Source: CAYQTO01 sp964420455
GTDB lineage: Bacteria; Sumerlaeota; Sumerlaeia; SLMS01
Length of the DNA stretch: 25,493 nt
NCBI GenBank assembly: GCA_964420455.1
Contig: CAYQTO010000033.1
Span: 1-25,493, forward strand
Direction of reading: 5' to 3'
Shown in pieces: positions 8,533-16,437 of this stretch (within the stretch, counting starts at the first letter, position 1; each line of letters opens with the position of its first letter). Position numbers and translations under genes: made by a program. Below the pieces are notes generated by a model. It was given only the letters and a program-made list of their open reading frames with translations. It did not search any database and was not told the DNA's origin.

Positions 8533-10676
8533 CCCGTCTCGTCGACTTCGTCGATCCATTCATTGGCGTCGAGTGCCCCGGGCGCTGCCTCGCGGGCCCC
8601 TACCTGCCGAACTCCCTCGTGCGCCTCGGTCCCGACATGGTCGAGTTCCAGGAGCCCCACGGCTACTGGACCGGCAAGCCGATCCGCCACTTCAGCCACA
8701 CCCACGTCAGCGGCACCGGGGGTGGGGGGCGCTACGGCAACGTCGGTGTCCGCCCCTTCACCGGCCTGTTCCGTGCCGTGCTCGACGGCGCTGTCTATAC
8801 AAGTGAGACGGCGTCCGCGGGCTACTACTCCTGCCGCTTCACTCACGACAACATCCTTTGTGAACTGACCTCGACGCCGCGCACCGGCGTGCACCGCTAT
8901 ACCTTTCCCGACGGCGCACCGGCCCACGTGATGATCGATGCCGGCGCGGTCATCCACGCGGAGAACCTCGAGCCCGGTCGCGGCACCGGCATCTGCCTCT
9001 TCAGCACCGTCGAATGGCTGAACGAGCGCGAGGCCTGCGGCATGGGCACCTTCAAGAGCGGATTCGGCCACGACTTCCCCTACTCGGTGTATTTCTTTGC
9101 GAGGTTCGACCGGCCGGCAACGGAGCGGCGCGTCGCCAATGCCCAGGGCTGGTTTCCCCGGCTCCCCGCCCTCGAGGGGCTCGGGGCCCGCGCCATCGCC
9201 ACCTTCCCCGACGGCGGCGTGGTCAACCTCCAGGTCGGCATCTCCTACGTGAGCATTGCAAACGCTCGCGCCAGCGTGGACCGCGAGGCCGCCGGCCGCG
9301 ACTTCGACGCCATCCGCCGCGAGGCCGAGGCCACCTGGGAGGCCGCCCTCCACCGCATCCGTATAGACGGCACCGACACCCAGCGAACGATGTTCCACAC
9401 CATGATGACACGCCTCCTGTGCCAGCCGTCGGACCTCGGCATCGACGACGAGTTCCCCTCCTGGAAATCCGGCGTCCGCCACTATACCGACTACTACTGC
9501 CTCTGGGATTCCGTGCGGAACGCCAACTCGCTCATCACCCTGTTCGATCCCGATCTCGAGATCGCGATGCTCAACTGCCTGCTCGACATCGGCGAGCATA
9601 CCGGCTGGATTCCGGACGCTTGGATCGCCGGCCACAGCGCGTATATACAGGGCGGTTCCTCCGCCGACGTCCTCCTCTGCGAGGCCTGGCTCAAGGGCCT
9701 CCCCGGCATCGACTACGAGCGCGCCCTCCGACAGATGCTCAAGAACAACACCGTCGAGTCGCCCAACCCCGCCCTTTACGGCCGTCACCTCCCGGACTAC
9801 CGCGACCTCGGCTTCGTTCCCGTCGAGGCCACCAACGGCTGCGTCTCGCGTCACATGGAATACGCCTACCAGGACTGGTGTGCGGCCACCCTCGCCGCAG
9901 GACTCGGCCGGGAGGCCGACGCCGCCCGCGCCCTCGAAAGCAGCCGCAAGCTCTGGAACCTCTGGCGCGACGACCTCAAGTCCTTCGCCCCCAGAAACCG
10001 CCGGGGCGAATGGATCCACCCCTACGACCCCACCCACTCACGGCACGACTGGTGGTTTGACCCCTACTTCTACGAGGGCAAGGGCGTGCAGTGGTCCTTC
10101 AGCACGCATCACGACTTCGCGGGCCTGATCGAACGCCACGGCGGCCCGGAGGCCTTCCTCCGTCATCTCGACTGGTTCTTCGACAACGGCTTCTACTCCT
10201 CGAAGGAAACGATGCTCCACATTCCGTGGCTCCCTATCTATGCGGGACGACCGGACCGCACGGCGGAACGGATCCGCACCATCCTCGCCGAGTCCTTCCA
10301 GCCAACCCGAGACGGCCTCGTCGATAACGAGGACATGGGCTGCCAGTCCGCCTGGTACATGCTGGCGACCATGGGCTTCTATCCCATCATGGGCCAGGAC
10401 CTGTACCTCCTGTCCGCGCCGATGGTGGACCGGACCGAGATAGAGCTCGGCAAGAGCGGGAACCGGCTGATCATCGAGGCCCCCGGCGCCTGCGAGGGCG
10501 CCGGCCAGGTCCAGTCCGCCAGCCTGAACGGCGAGCCGCTTGGCCGCGCCTGGATCCGCCACGAGGAGATCGCCGGTGGCGGGGTGCTTCGGTTCGAAAT
10601 GGGACGCGAGCCCTCATCTTGGGGCAGCACACCCCCGCCTCCATCCCCGATGCGACCGAAAACGTCCCAGAATTAG
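8529..10676 (+). CDS. GH92 alpha-mannosidase
   Basis: A 715-residue member of family GH92, calcium-dependent inverting exo-alpha-mannosidases. Seen: the N-terminal DFVDPFIG start, FSHTHVSGTG (about 55-64), the inner catalytic-barrel motif CLWDSVRNANSL (from about 324) and the C-terminal DNEDMGCQSAWYMLATMGFYP (from about 599), which corresponds to the GNDDxGxxSAWY block holding the general-base Asp of the family. Most characterised Bacteroides GH92 proteins carry a signal peptide. This one begins directly with the catalytic region, as does its operon partner, so cytoplasmic action is likely. It is translationally coupled to the GH38 gene. The last 20 or so residues (Ser/Pro-rich, ending KTSQN) lie outside the conserved fold. 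Together the pair would trim alpha-mannose residues from N-glycan-like or other mannosylated compounds. Confidence 0.9.
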   Translation: MTRLVDFVDPFIGVECPGRCLAGPYLPNSLVRLGPDMVEFQEPHGYWTGKPIRHFSHTHVSGTGGGGRYGNVGVRPFTGLFRAVLDGAVYTSETASAGYYSCRFTHDNILCELTSTPRTGVHRYTFPDGAPAHVMIDAGAVIHAENLEPGRGTGICLFSTVEWLNEREACGMGTFKSGFGHDFPYSVYFFARFDRPATERRVANAQGWFPRLPALEGLGARAIATFPDGGVVNLQVGISYVSIANARASVDREAAGRDFDAIRREAEATWEAALHRIRIDGTDTQRTMFHTMMTRLLCQPSDLGIDDEFPSWKSGVRHYTDYYCLWDSVRNANSLITLFDPDLEIAMLNCLLDIGEHTGWIPDAWIAGHSAYIQGGSSADVLLCEAWLKGLPGIDYERALRQMLKNNTVESPNPALYGRHLPDYRDLGFVPVEATNGCVSRHMEYAYQDWCAATLAAGLGREADAARALESSRKLWNLWRDDLKSFAPRNRRGEWIHPYDPTHSRHDWWFDPYFYEGKGVQWSFSTHHDFAGLIERHGGPEAFLRHLDWFFDNGFYSSKETMLHIPWLPIYAGRPDRTAERIRTILAESFQPTRDGLVDNEDMGCQSAWYMLATMGFYPIMGQDLYLLSAPMVDRTEIELGKSGNRLIIEAPGACEGAGQVQSASLNGEPLGRAWIRHEEIAGGGVLRFEMGREPSSWGSTPPPPSPMRPKTSQN

Positions 10677-10737
10677 CAGAAAGGAGGGGGCGTTTGTCTT
10701 GACTTTGCTCATAATGGCACCGACTTTCCAGTGTAAT

Positions 10738-10749
10738 GTTAAGCTTAAC
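10738..10749. promoter_or_regulatory. Perfect 12-bp palindrome, probable LacI-family operator
   Basis: GTTAAG/CTTAAC, a perfect inverted repeat 19 bases before the ATG at 10769. It abuts TGTAAT (10732-10737), a good -10 hexamer. I see no convincing -35 at 16-18 bases, and the TTGACT at 10699-10704 is too far away. The palindrome shares TAAGCTTA with the one before the GH38 gene, which puts the downstream five-gene operon in the same putative regulon. Confidence 0.6.
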
Positions 10750-10768
10750 GAAAGCGGCGGCTTCCACC

Positions 10769-11638
10769 ATGTCAGTTGTCCTTCAAGGCTGCGGCGCAAA
10801 GTTCGACCTCTTCTTCGACGAGGAACCCAACAGCGGTCTCGGGCTTCCCCCCGAATTCCAGGAAATCTACGGCAGCGACTGGCGACTCCCCGCCGACACC
10901 ACCCGTCCCTTCCTTTACAGCAACTTCGCCATCTCTCACGACGGGCGAATCTCCTACAATCTGGATGGCTACTACACCGGCGGGTGCGTCACCTCCTTTG
11001 ATACCCGCGACCGTTGGATCATGGGCCTGCTCCGGGCCCGCGCCGATGCGGTCATGGTGGGTGACCGCACCCTCGAGCTCGAACCGTGTGACCACCTCTG
11101 GACGCCCGGCTACATCTGCCCCCAGGACAAGGAAGCCTTCGCCTCGCTTCGCTTCCTTGAAAAACGCCCCCCTACGGCGCTCCACTGCTTTCTTTCGCTC
11201 GAGGGCCGCATCCACTGGGAAAGTGACGTGTTCTCCATGCCGGAGATTCCCATCGTCATCGCGACGACCCGCCATGGGGGCGACCGCATCCGCCGCGAGA
11301 AGCCTGCGGACGCCAGCGTTCGCCTGCTCGATCATTGGAGCGACAAGGTCGTGATCAGTGAACTCGTGGCCGTGCTTCATCGCGAGCACAACGTCCGCAC
11401 AATCCTGTGCGAGGGCGGCTCGTCGGTTTACGGCAATGTGCTGGCGGAAGGAATTCTCGACGAGGAATTCCTGACCATATGCCCGCGGGTGATCGGCAAC
11501 TGTGTGCGGAGCGCGTGGCGGCCAGGGCTGGTGGAGTCGACCGCTTTCGATCCGGAATCGAGTCCCCAGATGGTGCCCACCAGCCTGCGCCGGGCGGGGG
11601 CCTACCTCTACCTCCGGTCGAAGTATGTCCGGCGCTGA
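10769..11638 (+). CDS. RibD C-terminal-type (DHFR-fold) reductase
   Basis: A 289-residue stand-alone reductase of the RibD_C/dihydrofolate-reductase-fold family. Members use NAD(P)H to reduce a pyrimidine-linked sugar or pterin-like ring. Seen: YSNFAISHDGRIS (strand plus substrate loop), DRWIMGLLRARADAVMVGDRTLE (helix plus cofactor-binding loop), PIVIATT, and the diagnostic ILCEGGSSVYGNVLAEGILDEEFLTICPRVIG near the C-terminus. The N-terminus has about 45 residues before the fold begins, and the cytidine-deaminase half of true RibD is missing, as in archaeal ArfC. The ATG at 10769 is chosen because the earlier in-frame start at 10736 would put the palindromic operator inside the gene. It is the first gene of a five-gene operon. 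Reduction of a heterocyclic intermediate is likely, but the substrate is unknown. Confidence 0.75.
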   Translation: MSVVLQGCGAKFDLFFDEEPNSGLGLPPEFQEIYGSDWRLPADTTRPFLYSNFAISHDGRISYNLDGYYTGGCVTSFDTRDRWIMGLLRARADAVMVGDRTLELEPCDHLWTPGYICPQDKEAFASLRFLEKRPPTALHCFLSLEGRIHWESDVFSMPEIPIVIATTRHGGDRIRREKPADASVRLLDHWSDKVVISELVAVLHREHNVRTILCEGGSSVYGNVLAEGILDEEFLTICPRVIGNCVRSAWRPGLVESTAFDPESSPQMVPTSLRRAGAYLYLRSKYVRR

Positions 11639-11719
11639 GGCCGTGGGGGCTTCCTCCAAAAGGACCCGGGTTTTGCTCTAGGGGATGCAGCCCCCAGACC
11701 GAACCCCCGGAGAAACGCC

Positions 11720-13108
11720 ATGCCCCTCGACCCGACTTTCCTCAAGCGCCTCGGGGGACTCGTCGGCGAGCAGCGCCTGATCACCTCCGGACCCCAGCTC
11801 GAACGGCACTCGGCTGATTATCACTGGTTTTCCCCGGTCCTGAAGGAGCAGCTCGCCGGCTGCATCGCGGACGCGGTCGTCCTGGCGCAATCGCGCGACG
11901 AGCTGAAGCAGATTGTCGCCCTCGCCGCTGCCCATCGCGTGCCGGTGACACCCCGCGGCACCGGAACGGGCAATTATGGCCAGGCGGTGCCCGTGGAGGG
12001 CGGTCTTGTGCTGGGGCTTCAGAAGCTCGACCGCATCATCGCCATTGAGGACGGCTGGGCCCGCGTGGAACCCGGCGTCAAGCTCGGCGTCCTCGAGCGC
12101 CAGGCCCGCGCCAATGGCCAAGAGCTTCGCTTCTACCCGAGCACCTACGCCACCGCCTCCGCAGGCGGCTTCCTCGCCGGAGGCGCCGGAGGCATCGGAT
12201 CGATCACCCACGGCACCCTGTGGGATCCCGGCAACGTCCTCGAAGTCACCCTCCTGACCATGGAGGAACAACCGCGCGAGATACCCCTCACCGGCCACGA
12301 CGACCTGCTACAGGCCATCCACGCCCTCGGCCTCAACGGCATCCTGCTGGACGTGACCTTCGCCCTGGCCCCGCGGCACGACTACTCCCAGTTCACCGTC
12401 GCCTTCGACGACTTCAACCACGCCCTCGCCTTTGGCGAGGCGGTCGCCTACGACGAGGCCATGACCAAGCGGCTCGTCTCGCTTGTTGAATGGCCGATTC
12501 CCGCATCCTTTCGCCAGCTGGTCCGCGAGGGCGCCGCGCCCGATGGTCGCCATCTCGTCCTCCTCGAGGTCGACCACGATCCCGATGTCGTCCGGGCCCT
12601 CGCCCATCACCACCGCGGCGAGGTCACCCTCCACATCACCCCGGAACGCTACCAACGCGGCCTCGCCCTCTCGGACTTCTCCTGGAATCATACCACCCTT
12701 TGGGCCATCAAGGCCGACGACTCCCTGACGTATATACAGGACGCGTTCGACAAAGACCGCGTCCGCGAGCAGATCGCCGCCCGCCGCGAGCGCTTCGGCG
12801 ACGACCTCCTCCACCACATCGAATTCATGAGGGCCGGAGGCATCGTCTATCCTCAGGGCATGTCCCTCGTCCGCTATCGCTCCCCCGCCCAACTCGCGGA
12901 GATCACCGCCTTCTGTGAATCCATCGGGATGATCCTGGCCGATCCCCACACCCGGTTCCTCGACGAGGACACGCGCTGGAACGGCACGCCGATTCTCGAG
13001 GCAAAGCGGCGGTGGGACCCCCACGGGCTCCTGAATCCCGGCAAGCTGCGCAACCCCGATGCCGCCCAGGGCGCCAATGCTCGCGCCGGCATCCTCCACG
13101 ACCATTGA
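11720..13108 (+). CDS. FAD-linked oxidase (FAD_binding_4 / GlcD-like)
   Basis: A 462-residue flavoprotein of the vanillyl-alcohol-oxidase/PCMH superfamily, enzymes that oxidise hydroxyacids, alcohols or similar groups. The FAD-binding half shows VPVTPRGTGTGNYGQAVP (pyrophosphate loop, about 75-93), VEPGVKLGVLE, and TYATASAGGFLAGGAGGIGSITHGTLWD (about 146-173). The C-terminal substrate half ends with the typical WDPHGLLNPGKL. The start is ATG with CGGAG eight bases before it, after an 81-base gap from the reductase gene. The next gene begins three bases after its stop. In this operon it could perform an oxidative ring or side-chain step. LarA next door handles alpha-hydroxy acids, which GlcD-type oxidases also use, so a shared hydroxyacid intermediate is possible. 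It carries the variant motif GTATATACA (12730-12738). Confidence 0.8.
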   Translation: MPLDPTFLKRLGGLVGEQRLITSGPQLERHSADYHWFSPVLKEQLAGCIADAVVLAQSRDELKQIVALAAAHRVPVTPRGTGTGNYGQAVPVEGGLVLGLQKLDRIIAIEDGWARVEPGVKLGVLERQARANGQELRFYPSTYATASAGGFLAGGAGGIGSITHGTLWDPGNVLEVTLLTMEEQPREIPLTGHDDLLQAIHALGLNGILLDVTFALAPRHDYSQFTVAFDDFNHALAFGEAVAYDEAMTKRLVSLVEWPIPASFRQLVREGAAPDGRHLVLLEVDHDPDVVRALAHHHRGEVTLHITPERYQRGLALSDFSWNHTTLWAIKADDSLTYIQDAFDKDRVREQIAARRERFGDDLLHHIEFMRAGGIVYPQGMSLVRYRSPAQLAEITAFCESIGMILADPHTRFLDEDTRWNGTPILEAKRRWDPHGLLNPGKLRNPDAAQGANARAGILHDH

Positions 13109-13111
13109 CCC

Positions 13112-13894
13112 ATGCGCGACCCCCGCCGGCTCCACCACCTCTCCACGGCCGATGTCGCCGCGCTCCCCAAGGATCCGGGCGTTCTCCTCCTCCCCCTCGG
13201 TGCGATCGAGCAACACGGCCCCCACCTGCCCCTTGCGACGGACCTGATGATTGCCAGCGCCATGGTCGACGAAGGACTGCGCGCGCTCTCGACCGATGTC
13301 GCCGCCTGGACCCTCCCCCCGCTCCCGTTTTCCAAGTCCACCGAACACCTCGCCTTTCCCGGCACCATCGCCCTGTCCACCGCGACGCTCCATGCGGTCC
13401 TCATGGAGGTCGCCGCGTCCGTCGCTCGCGCGGGCTTTCGCCGCCTCGCCTTCGTCAACGGCCACGGGGGCAACCTCGGCGTCCTTCCCAACGTGATGCG
13501 CGACGCCCGCGAGAAACACGGCCTCCTCTGCTTCCTGGTCCACGCCGGGGCGATGGTCGACGACGAAGACCCCCTCGACGACCGCGAGCGCCGCCTCGGC
13601 ATCCATGCCGGCCAGTGGGAAACCAGCCTCATCCTGGCGCTCGACGAATCCCTCGTGGATCTTTCCCAGGCAGTCGCGGAACATCCCCCGCTGCCGGAAA
13701 CCCCCTTCGGGCTCACGGGCCCCGTCAGCATCGGCTGGCTCGCGCAGGATTGGTCCGCAACCGGCACTTACGGCGACCCCAACCGCGCCACGGGGGACCA
13801 CGGCCGCGCCTCCCTCGCCCGCATCGGTCGCCGCATGGCCCGACTCATCGCCGACATGAGCACCTTTCCCCTCCCGGGCACCCGCCGGACATGA
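13112..13894 (+). CDS. Creatininase-family amidohydrolase (ArfB/MftE-like)
   Basis: A 260-residue metal-dependent amidohydrolase of the creatininase family, which includes creatininase, the ArfB formamidopyrimidine deformylase and the mycofactocin peptidase MftE. Seen: GAIEQHGPHLPLATD with metal ligands E33, H35 and D44; FVNGHGGN (116-121); and HAGQWETS (H165, E170). Classical Pseudomonas creatininase has NGHYEN where this protein has NGHGGN, which is the ArfB/MftE-type form, so creatinine itself is an unlikely substrate. It would open or deformylate an amide or cyclic amide in the cytoplasm. Its stop overlaps the next start (ATGA), and it starts three bases after the oxidase gene, so the genes are cotranscribed. 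The family call is firm. The substrate is inferred only from its neighbours. Confidence 0.8.
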   Translation: MRDPRRLHHLSTADVAALPKDPGVLLLPLGAIEQHGPHLPLATDLMIASAMVDEGLRALSTDVAAWTLPPLPFSKSTEHLAFPGTIALSTATLHAVLMEVAASVARAGFRRLAFVNGHGGNLGVLPNVMRDAREKHGLLCFLVHAGAMVDDEDPLDDRERRLGIHAGQWETSLILALDESLVDLSQAVAEHPPLPETPFGLTGPVSIGWLAQDWSATGTYGDPNRATGDHGRASLARIGRRMARLIADMSTFPLPGTRRT

Positions 13895-15114
13895 CCCCGC
13901 CGATTCACCTTCGGGGCGTCCGGCTCCCTACGGTCGCCGACCCCTGCGACGTCCTCCTCGCAGACGGCGTCCTTGCCGCCATCGGCCCGGACCTGCATCC
14001 CCCCAACGGAGCCCGCGTCTATACGGCCGGCGGACGCGTCCTTCTTCCCGCCTTCGCCGACGCCCACGTCCATCTCGACAAGACCTTCACGGAAACCAGA
14101 AACGAGGACGGCACGCTCACCGGGGCGATCCGTCTCATCGGCCGGCTCAAAAAATCCTGGACGCGGGAAGACGTCCGCACCCGGGCCTCCCGCGCCATCC
14201 ACATGGCCGTCCGCCATGGCACCACCGCCATGCGTACCCATGTCGATATTGACGCGGACTTGGGCCTCCACCCGCTCGAGGCAATCCTCGAACTGCGCGA
14301 GGAGCTCCGCGGGCGCTTCACCCTCCAGGTCGTCGCCCTCGGATTGAATGGCACCGGAGGCCGCCAGCGCGACGCCGTTCGCGAGGCGCTGCGGCTCGGC
14401 GTCGATGCGGTCGGCGGCTGCCCCGCCCTCTCCCCCGATCCCCAGGCCTGTATAGACGAAGCCCTCGCCCTCGCCCTCGAGTTCGACCGCCCCGTCGATC
14501 TTCATGTCGACGAAACCACCGACCCAGCTATGCTCTCGCTCGAGCTCCTCGCGGAAACCGTCCATCGCACCCACTTTCCCCTTTCGGTCACCGCCGGCCA
14601 CTGCTCGTCGCTCGCCTCCCTCGCCCCCGGCGACGCTGCCCGCGTCATCGGCAAGGTCCGCGACGCCGGCATCCATATCGTGGCGCTCCCCTCGTGCAAC
14701 CTCGTCCTCCTCGGTCGGGGCGCATGGCCACCCCCCCGCGGCCTCACCCGCATCGCGGACCTCCGCGCCGCTGGCGTCACCGTCGCCGTCGCCAGCGACA
14801 ACGTCCGAGATCCCTTCAACCAGCTCGGCCGCTACGACATGCTCCAGATCGCCAACCTCGCCGCCCATGCCGGACACCTCACCGCGCTCGGACAAATGCG
14901 CGACGTCCTCGCGATGATCACCTCCGCGCCCGCCGACGTCATGGGCCTGCCTTCACGGGTGCTCGAGCCCGGTGCCCCCGCCGACGTCGTCCTCCTCGAC
15001 GTTACGGACCCCATGCCGGACACGCTCCTTTCCGAAGGCCCCCCGGTCGTCCTTTCAACTGGCGGTGGCCACCTGCTGTACGATCGCGAGTCCGGAGGCG
15101 TTCAGTTCCCGTGA
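13891..15114 (+). CDS. Cytosine-deaminase-like amidohydrolase
   Basis: A 407-residue amidohydrolase-superfamily enzyme of the CodA branch. Seen: metal-binding DAHVHLDKTFT (from about 57), VDLHVDETTDP with the second-site His and the catalytic Glu, TAGHCSSL with the next metal His, and ASDNVRDPFNQLGRYDML with the metal-binding Asp. The C-terminus returns to the beta-sandwich (GAPADVVLLDVTD). All expected active-site positions are present, unlike in the paralogue at 2317-3555. Likely reaction: hydrolytic deamination of an amino-heterocycle, releasing ammonia. The start is the ATG overlapping the creatininase stop, and the end overlaps the GTG of the racemase gene, so the three genes are tightly coupled. 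It carries one forward and one reverse copy of the GTCTATACR motif. Confidence 0.8.
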   Translation: MTPPIHLRGVRLPTVADPCDVLLADGVLAAIGPDLHPPNGARVYTAGGRVLLPAFADAHVHLDKTFTETRNEDGTLTGAIRLIGRLKKSWTREDVRTRASRAIHMAVRHGTTAMRTHVDIDADLGLHPLEAILELREELRGRFTLQVVALGLNGTGGRQRDAVREALRLGVDAVGGCPALSPDPQACIDEALALALEFDRPVDLHVDETTDPAMLSLELLAETVHRTHFPLSVTAGHCSSLASLAPGDAARVIGKVRDAGIHIVALPSCNLVLLGRGAWPPPRGLTRIADLRAAGVTVAVASDNVRDPFNQLGRYDMLQIANLAAHAGHLTALGQMRDVLAMITSAPADVMGLPSRVLEPGAPADVVLLDVTDPMPDTLLSEGPPVVLSTGGGHLLYDRESGGVQFP

Positions 15115-16406
15115 TCGAGGCCGTCACTCGACCCACGTGCGTGGACCTGCGCTACGGGCGTGGGACCATCCCCCTCGAGCTTGATCCCCAACGCGCCGAC
15201 TTTCACATCCTCCGCCCCGACTTCGTCCCCGCCCATCCGGACCCCCATGCCGCCTTTCGCGAGGCCGTCCGCGCCCCCATCGATGCGCCAGCCCTGCGCG
15301 ACGCCGTCCAACCCCACCAGGACGTCGTCATCGTCACCAGCGACGGCACCCGTCCGGTCCCCAATCGCCAGCTCATCCCTTGGATCCTCGAGGAAACAGG
15401 CGTCCCCGACCACCGCGTGACGGTCCTCATCGGCACCGGATCCCACCGCGGCAACACCCCCGGGGAAATCCGCGAGATGTTCGGCGAGGAACTCTCCTCG
15501 CGGCTCCGCATCGTGAATCACGACGCCTTCGACCGAGGGCACCTCGCACCCGTCGGCCATGTCGAAGGGACAGAGGTCACCTTCAACCGCCAATACCTCG
15601 ACGCCACTCGCCGCATCGTCATCGGATTCATCGAACCGCACCTGGTCGCGGGATTTTCCGGCGGGCCAAAGGGGGTCATGCCCGCCGTCGCCGGCATCGA
15701 TACCATCCTCGAGTACCACAACTTCGCCCGCATCGCCTCGCCCGCCAGCACGTGGGGAAACCTGGACGGCAACCCGACCCGGGAGTTCCTCCACGCCGCC
15801 GCGGCCCTCGCCCCACCCCACTTCCTCGTCAACGTCACCCTCAACGGCCACAAGCAGATCACCGGCGTCCATGCGGGTCACTACGAGCGGGCCCACCGCG
15901 TCGGCTGCGAGGCCGCCCGCCGCGAATGCATGATCCCCCTCGAGGCCCCCTATCCGATCGTCGTCGCCAGCAACGCCGGCTACCCCCTCGACCAGAATCT
16001 CTACCAGACGGTGAAGGCGATCACCATCGGTGGCCAGATCGTGGCACAGGACGGGCGACTGCTCGTCGCGAGCGAGTGCTCCAAGGGCCTGCCGGACGGC
16101 AGCCGTTTCGCCGAGATCTGGCAGCAGGGGCGCAGCGCCGCTGAGGTCCTCGATTTCCTCCGCGCCCAGCCGCGGACACTCCCCGACCAATGGTGCAACC
16201 AGGACATCGCCCAGGTGGCCGTCCGCGCCCGTGTGGGCGTTTATTCCAGCCTGCCGCCGGAGAAAGTCCGGGCGTGCCACCTCGAGCCCGTGGAGGACCT
16301 CGCGAGGGCTCTCGATGAGGCGATCACGGATTGTGTGGGCCGGGCGCGGGTGGCCCTCCTGCCCGAGGGTCCGCTGACGATCCCCTTTGTCCGGGAGCCT
16401 TCCTGA
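15111..16406 (+). CDS. LarA-family nickel-pincer racemase/epimerase
   Basis: A 431-residue LarA-family protein. LarA interconverts lactate enantiomers with the nickel-pincer nucleotide cofactor, and homologues racemise or epimerise other 2-hydroxyacids. Seen: SDGTRPVPNRQL, then H112 (GTGSHRGNT), H177 and K187 in FIEPHLVAGFSGGPKGVMP, and H203 in YHNFARI. The K187-H203 spacing (16) and the H177-K187 spacing (10) equal those of the known LarA residues H174, K184 and H200, so both the covalent cofactor lysine and the nickel-binding histidine are in place. The start is GTG overlapping the previous stop (GTGA). The frame is open further upstream but only as a shadow of the amidohydrolase gene. LarB, LarC and LarE for cofactor synthesis are not in this window. 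The substrate is probably a hydroxyacid made by this operon, not necessarily lactate. Confidence 0.85.
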   Translation: MIEAVTRPTCVDLRYGRGTIPLELDPQRADFHILRPDFVPAHPDPHAAFREAVRAPIDAPALRDAVQPHQDVVIVTSDGTRPVPNRQLIPWILEETGVPDHRVTVLIGTGSHRGNTPGEIREMFGEELSSRLRIVNHDAFDRGHLAPVGHVEGTEVTFNRQYLDATRRIVIGFIEPHLVAGFSGGPKGVMPAVAGIDTILEYHNFARIASPASTWGNLDGNPTREFLHAAAALAPPHFLVNVTLNGHKQITGVHAGHYERAHRVGCEAARRECMIPLEAPYPIVVASNAGYPLDQNLYQTVKAITIGGQIVAQDGRLLVASECSKGLPDGSRFAEIWQQGRSAAEVLDFLRAQPRTLPDQWCNQDIAQVAVRARVGVYSSLPPEKVRACHLEPVEDLARALDEAITDCVGRARVALLPEGPLTIPFVREPS

Positions 16407-16437
16407 ATCTCCCTGTTGGAGAATCAGACATCGCGTC

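Larger units (their letters stand above)
461..14457. repeat. Dispersed 9-mer motif GTCTATACR, 11 exact copies
   Basis: Plus-strand copies of the first eight bases start at 461, 791, 4951, 5557, 7249, 7486, 8449, 8793 and 14017. Reverse-orientation copies occupy 9361-9368 and 14450-14457 (with the Y complement of R just before). The ninth base is A or G in all 11. Near-copies are GTTTATACA (1976), GTCTATAAA in reverse (2377-2385), and GTATATACAGG twice (9641, 12730). All lie within genes and none lies between 14.5 and 25.5 kb. All nine forward copies are read as Val-Tyr-Thr with ACA or ACG for Thr. The function is unknown. Confidence 0.75.

Noticed and set aside
13012..13890. Upstream extension of the 13891 amidohydrolase frame (700 codons in total)
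   Set aside because: The extension is Arg/Pro-rich shadow of the oxidase and creatininase genes. The real start is the ATG at 13891 overlapping the creatininase stop.
461..14457. GTCTATACR copies as intragenic -10 promoter elements
   Set aside because: TATACA/TATACG resembles a -10, but the conserved GTC before it and the fixed reading frame are not promoter features, and no matching -35 elements recur upstream.
14694..15110. Upstream extension of the LarA frame
   Set aside because: Arg/Pro-rich shadow of the amidohydrolase gene. The GTG at 15111 overlaps the upstream stop and begins the family region.
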